A stretch of DNA of 9,125 nt from an uncultured bacterium (GTDB taxonomy: Bacteria; DRYD01): NCBI GenBank assembly GCA_937927985.1, contig CALFWH010000011.1, forward strand, positions 1-9,125, given 5' to 3'. Below are positions 1 through 6,779 of the stretch, one piece after another. The position numbers and the translations under genes are program-made. Position 1 is the first letter of the stretch. Each line of letters begins with the position of its first letter. The notes under the pieces are model-generated. The model was not told the origin of the DNA and made no database searches. It saw only the letters and a list, made by a program, of their open reading frames with translations.

Positions 1-2309
1 ATTTTTGATAATTCTAAAGAATTATCATATTCTTGTAAGTATAATAAGCAAGTTGTGTAATAATAAAAATTTACAAAATCTTTGGTATAAACTAATTCAA
101 GTATATTTTTAGCTTTTTTGAAATTTTCTAGTGATTCTTGGTAATCAGTGGTATATAATTTTTTTGCATTTATATAGGCAGAAAGTGCAGCTATGAGGTA
201 AAACTCGTTTATATTAGTTTTTAGTTTATATTTTATTATTGGGTTATATAAATAATTAGTTATTTTTTGACAATATTGATTTTGGTTTTTTTGACATTTT
301 ATGAAATCTTCTATTAGGTATCTTAAGTAAGCTTCTGCTATAACATCACCAAAGGTTGTATATCTTATATCCATTAGATTTACATATTCATTAGGAGGAT
401 AAACTACCGTGAAAATATTTTTATATAAGTTTTTGTAATTTTTTGTATTCCTATATTCAAAACTTTTAGCTAGGAAAATGTATAAATCGGGGTAGTTTTT
501 ATTATCATATTTAAAAGCTTCTAGTACTGTGGACTTCATTTCTTTTGATAAAAATTCTATGGTTTGATTTGCTTTTTTTCTTATTGAATCTTCTTTTAGT
601 TCAATTGATAATAATGTTTCTATTTTTTCGCTGTATATATTTAAAGCTGATAGATATGCGTTAATATTGTATTTACATAGCTTTATTGCTTTTTTGCTAT
701 ATTTTAGAGATTCTTCAAAGTTAGATTCTATTCTATAGAGTTCTGCTAAAGTTACATACTTTGATGAAGAAGGGAAAGAGTTATTTATTACCTGAATATA
801 TTCTTTATAGTTACCTGTGGATTCTATTTGTTTATCTATCTTTTCTGCTACTATTTCCTTTATTCCGTAAATGAAAGTGTATACTGACAAGGGTAAAAAT
901 ATGATAATCCATAAAATTGAAGGAATGTTTAGATAATTTTTGGAATTTTTATTTTCGTTTTTGTTTTCGCTTTCGTTTTCATTTTGATTTAACCATTGTA
1001 GAATTGCTAAATTAACAAATAGATTTATTAAGAAAACAATGAGTATATAAGCGAATTTAAAATCTACATCAAAAGCTATATGTATTAGACTTTGTATTAA
1101 TCCTATACTTATTCCAGATGATAAAATATATGTTCCAAATTTAGAATTTTCTTGAGATGGATTTTGTTGTAATAATGTAGAATTTATATTTTTTTGTGCT
1201 TTTATTGCTTGATATAGAAAATATATTATTGTAAAAGCAAAGAATATAAATGAGATATATCCTGTTTCGGAGATTAGCTTTAAGTAGTAATTGTGGGGAT
1301 CTTTGGAATAAAAATAGAAAGCAGATTGATAGGTAGGGTAAAGCTTTGAAAAATTATATAGTCCACATCCCCACAAAAAATCTTGACCTATTTTAAGACT
1401 TGCTTCCCAAAAATCTACTCTTGCTATTACCGTATTTGTTAAACTAAAAATTATACCTTTTATAGAACCTATAAGTGAAGTTGTAAATTTTTTATCCAAA
1501 ATTAATTGTAAAATTAATAAAAATAAAGATAATGATCCTACTACTAAAGAGAATATTTTTAATTTAAAACTAATATTTTTCCAGTCTATTTTTATTATCC
1601 TTAGAAAACTTAGATAAAAAGGTAAGGATACGATGAATGATAGAAACGAAGCTTTTGATCCAGAAAATAAAAGTGAAAATATACCAAAAATAAAAGCAAC
1701 AAAAAATAATAGACTTTTAAGATAGTCTTTATAAATAAGTGTAAATACAAACAGACAGAAAGCTACGGGAATAAAAATGAGGGTAAATCCACCAAAAGCA
1801 TTTTTCTGATAAAACAATGACATCCATGGAGATCCTGTTGGTAATCCCAAATTCACTATAACAGCTATAAAAATCGTAATTATAAAAATTGTTAGTAATA
1901 CTAAACTATAATTGTATAAAAACTCTTCTTTATCTTTAACGGACATGACAAAGTTATATGTGTAAAGGCCTATACTAAAAACTAAAGAATATATAAAAAA
2001 TTCTCTTAAGCTTTCAAATGTATCTACTGAATAGAAAATAGTAGAGATAGCTAGATTAATTAGGAATATAAAGAATGTTATTAAACCTATATTTAGAGTA
2101 ATTTTTAGTTTATTAACAAAAGCTAGAGTAATGGAAAGTAGTGAAATAATTGACAAAATGGTGATATATATATATTGTTCAGCTGGGTGTAGCCCACCTG
2201 CAAAAAAGAAACCTTCAAGTAATTTTATACCCAGGATATTGGAGAAGTTATCAAAAAACCAAAATAATATCCCTAGACTAAGTGTAATTAGTATAGGCAA
2301 AAAATTCAT
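1..2309 (-). CDS. Wzy_C/O-antigen ligase-family membrane protein with C-terminal helical-repeat tail (3' end outside window)
   Basis: The frame is open for 769 codons from the ATG at 2307-2309 to the left edge, so the C-terminus is missing. Residues 1 to about 440 hold many hydrophobic helices and a large extracytoplasmic loop; another membrane span lies near 462-482. Family hallmarks are visible: QKNAFGG (168-174), FSGSKASF (215-222), Arg297 in RVDFW, and DPHNYYLKLISETG (337-350), whose His339 matches the catalytic His of the WaaL/PglL/Wzy_C fold. Such enzymes transfer or polymerise undecaprenyl-linked glycans on the outer face of the inner membrane. Residues from about 490 on are soluble and alpha-helical, with TPR-like stretches (for example 515-545 and 705-735). 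An N/E/K-rich linker (441-455) precedes the last span. The start lies 10 nt after the 51-aa gene, has no visible Shine-Dalgarno, and follows an in-frame TAA, so an upstream start is excluded and translation is probably coupled. Ligase, polymerase and protein O-oligosaccharyltransferase cannot be told apart here. Confidence 0.85.
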   Translation of the reverse strand, partial: MNFLPILITLSLGILFWFFDNFSNILGIKLLEGFFFAGGLHPAEQYIYITILSIISLLSITLAFVNKLKITLNIGLITFFIFLINLAISTIFYSVDTFESLREFFIYSLVFSIGLYTYNFVMSVKDKEEFLYNYSLVLLTIFIITIFIAVIVNLGLPTGSPWMSLFYQKNAFGGFTLIFIPVAFCLFVFTLIYKDYLKSLLFFVAFIFGIFSLLFSGSKASFLSFIVSLPFYLSFLRIIKIDWKNISFKLKIFSLVVGSLSLFLLILQLILDKKFTTSLIGSIKGIIFSLTNTVIARVDFWEASLKIGQDFLWGCGLYNFSKLYPTYQSAFYFYSKDPHNYYLKLISETGYISFIFFAFTIIYFLYQAIKAQKNINSTLLQQNPSQENSKFGTYILSSGISIGLIQSLIHIAFDVDFKFAYILIVFLINLFVNLAILQWLNQNENESENKNENKNSKNYLNIPSILWIIIFLPLSVYTFIYGIKEIVAEKIDKQIESTGNYKEYIQVINNSFPSSSKYVTLAELYRIESNFEESLKYSKKAIKLCKYNINAYLSALNIYSEKIETLLSIELKEDSIRKKANQTIEFLSKEMKSTVLEAFKYDNKNYPDLYIFLAKSFEYRNTKNYKNLYKNIFTVVYPPNEYVNLMDIRYTTFGDVIAEAYLRYLIEDFIKCQKNQNQYCQKITNYLYNPIIKYKLKTNINEFYLIAALSAYINAKKLYTTDYQESLENFKKAKNILELVYTKDFVNFYYYTTCLLYLQEYDNSLELSK
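945..989 (-). repeat. Low-complexity Asn/Glu/Lys codon repeat inside the ligase gene
   Basis: Codons 441-455 of the ligase gene are almost entirely AAY, GAA and AAA (protein NQNENESENKNENKN). On the plus strand this shows as a repeated TTTTCG/TTTTTG pattern. It encodes a hydrophilic linker just before the last membrane span and the helical tail. The near-hexanucleotide periodicity makes length variation by slippage possible, but this is inferred. Confidence 0.6.
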
Positions 2310-2319
2310 GATTTATAAT

Positions 2320-2475
2320 CTATTGAGTACTGTTTTTAATAATTTTATCTGCTTCTTTTATTAGTTCTTTTATATTTTTAGTTTCTTCTTCCTCAAATAG
2401 ATAAATTACTGCGCCTATTACCATTATGAAGAAGCCTGCTAATATTAGTGATTTACCTATTTTTTTGTTATCCAT
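2320..2475 (-). CDS. Small single-span membrane protein, 51 aa, function unknown
   Basis: A complete 51-codon frame runs from the ATG at 2473-2475 to TAG at 2320-2322. The product starts MDNKKIGKS, has one strongly hydrophobic helix at about residues 9-27 (LILAGFFIMVIGAVIYLF), then an acidic EEEE patch (28-31) and a probably amphipathic charged helix (33-48). Lysines before the span suggest the N-terminus is cytoplasmic. There is no Cys lipobox and no obvious cleavage site, so it is likely a membrane-anchored peptide. It sits 30 nt after kamA and 10 nt before the ligase gene. Placement in the gene run, clean start and stop codons and sensible membrane topology argue that it is real. No good Shine-Dalgarno is visible; only ACAAAG directly precedes the ATG. 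I do not recognise a family. An accessory subunit of the neighbouring glycan ligase is possible but is a guess from position. Confidence 0.7.
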   Translation of the reverse strand: MDNKKIGKSLILAGFFIMVIGAVIYLFEEEETKNIKELIKEADKIIKNSTQ

Positions 2476-2476
2476 C

Positions 2477-2509
2477 TTTGTTAATGTTTTATTTTGTTAA
2501 TGGTTTTAT
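2477..2509. repeat. Imperfect tandem duplication (16/17 bp) between kamA and the 51-aa gene
   Basis: On the plus strand TTTGTTAATGTTTTAT (2477-2492) is followed directly by TTTGTTAATGGTTTTAT (2493-2509). The copies differ by one inserted G. The second copy includes the kamA stop codon, and the two copies fill the whole 30-bp spacer up to 1 nt before the next start codon. It could be a recent local duplication or a paired binding site. Confidence 0.75.
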
Positions 2510-3822
2510 GAGCAACTGGTTTTAGTTTTCATTAATTGGCTTATTTCATTATATATTTTTTCTTTATTTTTTCTTCTTATATCTCTTTTACTTTCTGGAT
2601 CTAAATTTACTTTAGATTTATTGCCGTCCCATAGTAATTTTGCAACTCCATCTAATTGATCTTTCATTTCTTGGCAGTATTTACATTTTTCTGGGTAGTG
2701 TGGTGAATCGGGGTGTTTAGGTTCTGGATACAAAAATATCTTACCTTCATAATTTCTTAGTATAACTCTGTCAGAGGACATAGATATTAGGTAATTAGGC
2801 ATTACAGGTATTTTACCTCCTCCTCCTGGAGCATCTACTACAAAGTAGGGATTAGCTAATCCAGAAGTATGACCTCTTAAAAATTCCATTATTTCTATTC
2901 CTTTAGATACTCTTGTTCTAAAGTGTTCTAATCCTTCTGTAAGATCACATTGATATATATAGTAAGGTCTGCAGCGGTTCTTTAACAATAATTGGAATAA
3001 TTTTTTCATTATAAATGGACAATCATTTACTCCTCTTAATAAAACTGTTTGATTTCCTAGTACTACTCCTGCGTCTGCTAGCATATTTAGTGCTCTTTGG
3101 GAGTATTTTGTTATCTCCTTAGGATGATTAAAATGGGTATTTAAAAATATTGGATGGTATTTTTTTATTATAGAAGTTAGTTTTTCGGTTATTCTCATTG
3201 GGTTAGTTACGGGCATTCTTGATCCTAATCTTATTATTTCCACATGTTCTATTTTTCTTAATTCACATAGTAATTTATCAATTTTTTCATCACTTAAAGA
3301 TAGAGAATCTCCACCTGATACTACTATATCTCTAATTTCTTTGTGTTTTCTTATGTATTCTATTCCCATTTCTATTTGACTCCAGGGGGTGGGGCGATAA
3401 CTTACCATTCTACTTCTTGTACAATGTCTGCAATATACCGAACATCTATCTGTAACTAAAAATAGGACTCTATCTGGGTATCTGTGTACTATTCCTGGTA
3501 CTGGCATATCTATGTCTTCTGCTAAGGGATCTTCTAAATCAAAAGTGCTTTTTTCTAATTCATATTTAGAAGGTACTGCTTGTAATCTTATTGGATCTAA
3601 TGGATCATCTGGATCCATAAGAAGAGCATAATAAGGAGTTATTCCTAAAGTAAATATTTCTCCTACCCCTTCTTTTATTGCTTTTATTTCATCTTCTGTT
3701 AAATTAATTACTTTTTGTAATTTTTCTAAATTAGTTATTCTATTTTGTGTTTGCCAATGAAAATCTTCAAATTGTTCTTCTGTGACATTTTTCCACATTT
3801 CTACTTCTGTCCAATGTCTCAT
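2506..3822 (-). CDS. kamA: Lysine 2,3-aminomutase (radical SAM, PLP-dependent)
   Basis: KamA interconverts L-lysine and L-beta-lysine in the cytoplasm, using S-adenosylmethionine, a [4Fe-4S] cluster and pyridoxal phosphate. The 438-aa product matches the family along its length. The cluster motif CSVYCRHC gives Cys127, Cys131 and Cys134. SGGDSL (169-174) is the radical-SAM glycine motif. PGGGGK carries the PLP lysine, Lys337. Asp293 (YQCD) and Asp330 (VVDAPG) match the two acids that bind the lysine epsilon-amino group and favour lysine over glutamate as substrate. Cys268 matches one zinc ligand, but the C-terminal zinc motif is KCKYC (Cys380, Cys383), where I recall CxCxxC in the clostridial enzyme. 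The chosen start has AAGGGGAG 5 nt upstream; Met9 has no such site. Beta-lysine serves lysine fermentation or the osmolyte N-acetyl-beta-lysine (AblAB). No ablB or kamD/E lies in the window, so the pathway is open. Confidence 0.95.
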   Translation of the reverse strand: MRHWTEVEMWKNVTEEQFEDFHWQTQNRITNLEKLQKVINLTEDEIKAIKEGVGEIFTLGITPYYALLMDPDDPLDPIRLQAVPSKYELEKSTFDLEDPLAEDIDMPVPGIVHRYPDRVLFLVTDRCSVYCRHCTRSRMVSYRPTPWSQIEMGIEYIRKHKEIRDIVVSGGDSLSLSDEKIDKLLCELRKIEHVEIIRLGSRMPVTNPMRITEKLTSIIKKYHPIFLNTHFNHPKEITKYSQRALNMLADAGVVLGNQTVLLRGVNDCPFIMKKLFQLLLKNRCRPYYIYQCDLTEGLEHFRTRVSKGIEIMEFLRGHTSGLANPYFVVDAPGGGGKIPVMPNYLISMSSDRVILRNYEGKIFLYPEPKHPDSPHYPEKCKYCQEMKDQLDGVAKLLWDGNKSKVNLDPESKRDIRRKNKEKIYNEISQLMKTKTSCS

Positions 3823-3827
3823 TTTAG

Positions 3828-3835
3828 CTCCCCTT
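3828..3835 (-). promoter_or_regulatory. Shine-Dalgarno site of kamA
   Basis: AAGGGGAG on the minus strand ends 5 nt before the kamA ATG at 3820-3822. It lies in the 20-nt spacer after the TPR gene and decides the start, since the alternative Met9 has no purine-rich site. Confidence 0.7.
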
Positions 3836-3842
3836 AAATTAA

Positions 3843-5336
3843 CTACTTTAATATATTATTTAATATTTCTATGCTTTCCATGTTAACTAATTCTTCCGCT
3901 ATGTTTTCTACTAATTCATTTTTACCAAGTAATTTATATACTGAAGCTAAGTTTATAAGGACTATATCATAAAGATAGTTATCGTAATAATTAATAGAGT
4001 TCTCAAGAATTTTTAATGATTTATCTATATCTCCAGTTATGAAAGAGGCAAAAGCAAAATATATTCTAGCTTCTGTTAGTTTATTATCTGTAGTTACTGC
4101 TCCTCTAAAGTAATTATTTGATATATCAAAATCTCTATTAACTAGATTATATAGCCCATTTATAAACCATAAAAATGGGTTGTTTGGTTCATTTTCTACC
4201 AAATCCCTTAGTTTCTTAAAATTTAAATCTATCTGCTTATCCATCATTACTAATTTCGAACTAATAATATCTAAAAATTTCACGTAATCTAAATAATTGG
4301 ATATGATTTTGTTAAGTGGTAAAAATTCTAATGCTTTAATAAAATCTTTATTTTGTTTATCTATGCTATATAAAGCTATTTTATAGAGTATATTATCTTT
4401 ATCTTGTTCAATACATACTTTTAGTACATTTGTGTAATCTTCTATATTTTTTATTTCTAAATCTATAGCGTTAGCTAAAATGTTTAATTGATCTCTTAAA
4501 AGATTGAATATTTCAATACGATAAACAGATAAACACATTAATAAAAAAAGAATATAACTTTTGATTTTACCTGAATCAGAATCAATTACACTTTTTAATT
4601 TATCAATATTATCTTTAACATAATTGAAACAATCTAACAAAATGTAATTATCTTTAACTGCATATAGCGAAAATAAGTAAAGCATAAAAGCATAAAAAGA
4701 AAAAATACTATTGAATAAAATGAGGATTTCAAAAATTTTTTGAAAATATTCATAATTACCTGAATAAAGAGAAATAACCATAAAATCGAATAAGAAGAAT
4801 AAATCTATTTCCTCTTGGGGATTTATATCTACTAGTTCATCTTTGTTATATAGTAGTTTATAACCTTCTTGAAAAAATTCAAATGATTTTTCATAATTTT
4901 GTAAATAAAAATTTATTATTCCTGATAAATATAGCATTTCAAAGTTTGATAATTTATCTATATTTTCTTCAAAATAACCTATGGTATTAAATATATCCCT
5001 ATTTGATAAAAGATTTATACATTTTGCGAATTCTTGAGAAAAGTTCTCGTTTATAAAATTATTTATTTCTTGATTTAGATTAAAATCTACAGGATTATAT
5101 GAAACTTCTAGATATTTTGAGTTGATAGCCTCATAAAGTTTGCTTATGAAAATAAAAGATAAAAATGGATTAATTATGAATACTGGAAAGTATTTCTTAA
5201 AATTTAAGGGTAATAGAAAATAAATTTTGGGGGCTATTTTTTTATTCCTACAGTTTTTACATTTACATCTTTGACTGTGTTCAATTGAGGTATCTAAGAT
5301 TAATACTTCTTTACCTGCTATGCTTAACAATTCCAT
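3843..5336 (-). CDS. TPR-like helical-repeat protein with N-terminal CxCxxC cluster, function unknown
   Basis: This 497-aa protein has no family I can name. Helix-turn-helix repeats of TPR character are visible near 133-165, 387-419, 420-452 and 455-487, with Leu/Ala/Gly/Tyr at usual positions (for example FEMLYLSGIINFYLQNYEKS). The N-terminus is unusual: Cys24, Cys26 and Cys29 form a CxCxxC group, with His20 just before and Arg/Lys after, which could bind zinc. There is no signal peptide. Very hydrophobic stretches at about 38-66, 178-225 and 258-272 suggest membrane contact or a buried helical core. It sits 18 nt after hslU and 20 nt before kamA. The start is preceded by a modest AGGGA about 8 nt upstream. 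TPR proteins are usually scaffolds for protein-protein contacts; no partner can be named. Composition is as AT-rich as its neighbours, so there is no sign of recent transfer. Confidence 0.8.
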   Translation of the reverse strand: MELLSIAGKEVLILDTSIEHSQRCKCKNCRNKKIAPKIYFLLPLNFKKYFPVFIINPFLSFIFISKLYEAINSKYLEVSYNPVDFNLNQEINNFINENFSQEFAKCINLLSNRDIFNTIGYFEENIDKLSNFEMLYLSGIINFYLQNYEKSFEFFQEGYKLLYNKDELVDINPQEEIDLFFLFDFMVISLYSGNYEYFQKIFEILILFNSIFSFYAFMLYLFSLYAVKDNYILLDCFNYVKDNIDKLKSVIDSDSGKIKSYILFLLMCLSVYRIEIFNLLRDQLNILANAIDLEIKNIEDYTNVLKVCIEQDKDNILYKIALYSIDKQNKDFIKALEFLPLNKIISNYLDYVKFLDIISSKLVMMDKQIDLNFKKLRDLVENEPNNPFLWFINGLYNLVNRDFDISNNYFRGAVTTDNKLTEARIYFAFASFITGDIDKSLKILENSINYYDNYLYDIVLINLASVYKLLGKNELVENIAEELVNMESIEILNNILK

Positions 5337-5351
5337 AAGAATCCCTGGTTA

Positions 5352-5370
5352 TATTTATATTATATAAATA
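5352..5370. repeat. All-AT 19-bp inverted repeat over the hslU stop codon
   Basis: TATTTATATTATATAAATA is a perfect 9-bp inverted repeat around a single central base. It covers the last codons (Ile-Tyr-Ile-Ile) and stop of hslU. With only A:T pairs, a very short loop and no following U-run on the minus strand, it is not a convincing terminator. It may simply follow from the codons used. Confidence 0.4.
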
Positions 5371-6779
5371 CTACTTTTGTCCTCTATTTGTATAATCTCT
5401 TCCAGTTTGTTATGAACAAAAGATTTGTCAATTAGTATTGATTGATTTTTATATTTTTCTATGTCAAAAGATATGTCTTCTATTACTTTTTCTATTATTG
5501 AGTGTAATCTTCTGGCTCCTATGTTTTCTGTTGAGTTATTCAAATTTTCTGCTACTTCTGATATTAATAGTATAGCATCATCTGTAAAATCGATATAAAT
5601 ATTTTCAGTTTCTAAGAGTAATTTGTATTGTTTTATTAGACTGTTTTCAGATTGCTTTAAAATTTTATAAAAATCTTCTTTATTTAGGTTTTTGAGTTTT
5701 ACCCGTATTGGGAATCTGCCTTGTAGTTCTGGGATTAGATCTGTTGGTTTGGATATATGAAAAGCTCCTGCCGCTATGAATAGAATGTGATCTGTTTTAA
5801 CTGATCCATATTTTGTTAAGACTACAGTTCCTTCTATTATGGGTAGTAAATCTCTTTGTACTCCTTCTCTTGATACATCTGGTCCTCTACCTTCTCCTTT
5901 TGAAGCTATTTTATCTATCTCATCAATAAATATTATTCCCAAATTTTCTGCTAATTCTATTGCTTCTTTTTTTACTTCATCATAATCTATTAATTTCTTT
6001 GCTTCTTCTATTTTTAATATATCTATTGCTTCTTTTATTTTTAGCTTTTTCTTTTTAGTTTTTTTAGGATATAAGGAAGAAAATAATTCGTTCATATCTA
6101 TTCCGTATTGATCAAAAGTCATATTGGTGCCAGGAATGAAGTAGGCTTCAATTAATGGTTTAGATTCTAGATCTACTTCTATATATTCTTCATTCATTTG
6201 TCCACTTTTTATCTTTTCGAATAATTCTTTTCTTTGATTATCAATATCTCTCTTTATCTCTTCAGGTACACTTATATTTTGTTGGATATTAAAAATTGAA
6301 AAAATAGGATTATTAGGGTTACTGCTTGTTGGATAAGGTTTAATTATTTCTGTTATTCTTTTAATGGCTTCTTCATAAGATTTTTCCTCTACGCTTTTTA
6401 TCTTTTCAGCTTGTACATTTCTAAATGAAACTTCTACTAAATCTCTTATCATGCTTTCTACGTCTCTACCTACATAACCTACTTCGGTATATTTTGTAGC
6501 TTCTACTTTTATAAATGGAGCTCCTAGGATTTTTGCTACTCTCCTTGCTATCTCAGTTTTTCCTACTCCCGTTGGACCTATCATTAAAATATTTTTAGGA
6601 ATAACTTCGTCCCTATATTCTTCTTTTAATTTCATTCTTCTATATCTATTTCTTATTGCTATAGCTATTGATTTTTTTGCTTCATTTTGACCTATTATAT
6701 ATTTATCAAGTAAATTAACTATTCTTGAGGGTACCAAATCTGCCATTAAATATTCTATTCTATCTTTTAGGTAATTCAT
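5355..6779 (-). CDS. hslU: HslU (ClpY), AAA+ ATPase subunit of the HslUV protease
   Basis: HslU hexamers unfold proteins with ATP and feed them to the HslV peptidase in the cytoplasm. The 474-aa product has DKYIIGQ (25-31), Walker A GPTGVGKT (68-75), the HslU-specific pore loop GYVG (101-104), an intermediate domain from about 125 to 265, Walker B IIFIDEID (282-289), ELQGRFPIR with the probable arginine finger Arg355, and sensor-2 NIGARRLH (419-426). GYVG and the intermediate domain separate it from ClpX. It is slightly longer than most relatives (about 443-467 aa). The ATG overlaps the deoB stop as TAATG, with AAAGGAG 8 nt upstream. Met12 would match the usual family N-terminus better but lacks a ribosome site. 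HslU normally sits beside hslV; here the neighbours are deoB and the TPR gene. The tail EDKSSIYII departs from the usual EDLSRFIL-type end that docks into HslV. Confidence 0.96.
   Translation of the reverse strand: MNYLKDRIEYLMADLVPSRIVNLLDKYIIGQNEAKKSIAIAIRNRYRRMKLKEEYRDEVIPKNILMIGPTGVGKTEIARRVAKILGAPFIKVEATKYTEVGYVGRDVESMIRDLVEVSFRNVQAEKIKSVEEKSYEEAIKRITEIIKPYPTSSNPNNPIFSIFNIQQNISVPEEIKRDIDNQRKELFEKIKSGQMNEEYIEVDLESKPLIEAYFIPGTNMTFDQYGIDMNELFSSLYPKKTKKKKLKIKEAIDILKIEEAKKLIDYDEVKKEAIELAENLGIIFIDEIDKIASKGEGRGPDVSREGVQRDLLPIIEGTVVLTKYGSVKTDHILFIAAGAFHISKPTDLIPELQGRFPIRVKLKNLNKEDFYKILKQSENSLIKQYKLLLETENIYIDFTDDAILLISEVAENLNNSTENIGARRLHSIIEKVIEDISFDIEKYKNQSILIDKSFVHNKLEEIIQIEDKSSIYII

Noticed and set aside
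2131..2364. Plus-strand frame of 77 codons
   Set aside because: It lies opposite the 5' ends of the ligase and the 51-aa gene, both of which have membrane-protein logic; its own product has no recognisable features and its start has no ribosome site.
2506..3822. Glutamate 2,3-aminomutase as an alternative for kamA
   Set aside because: Both acids that bind the lysine side-chain amine (Asp293, Asp330) are kept; the glutamate enzyme replaces them with Lys and Asn.
6744..6746. Met12 as the true hslU start
   Set aside because: It would give a family-like N-terminus, but no purine-rich site precedes it, whereas the upstream ATG has AAAGGAG at 8 nt and overlaps the deoB stop.
5355..6779. ClpX as an alternative for hslU
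   Set aside because: There is no N-terminal zinc domain, the pore loop is GYVG, and a long intermediate domain splits the ATPase module as in HslU.
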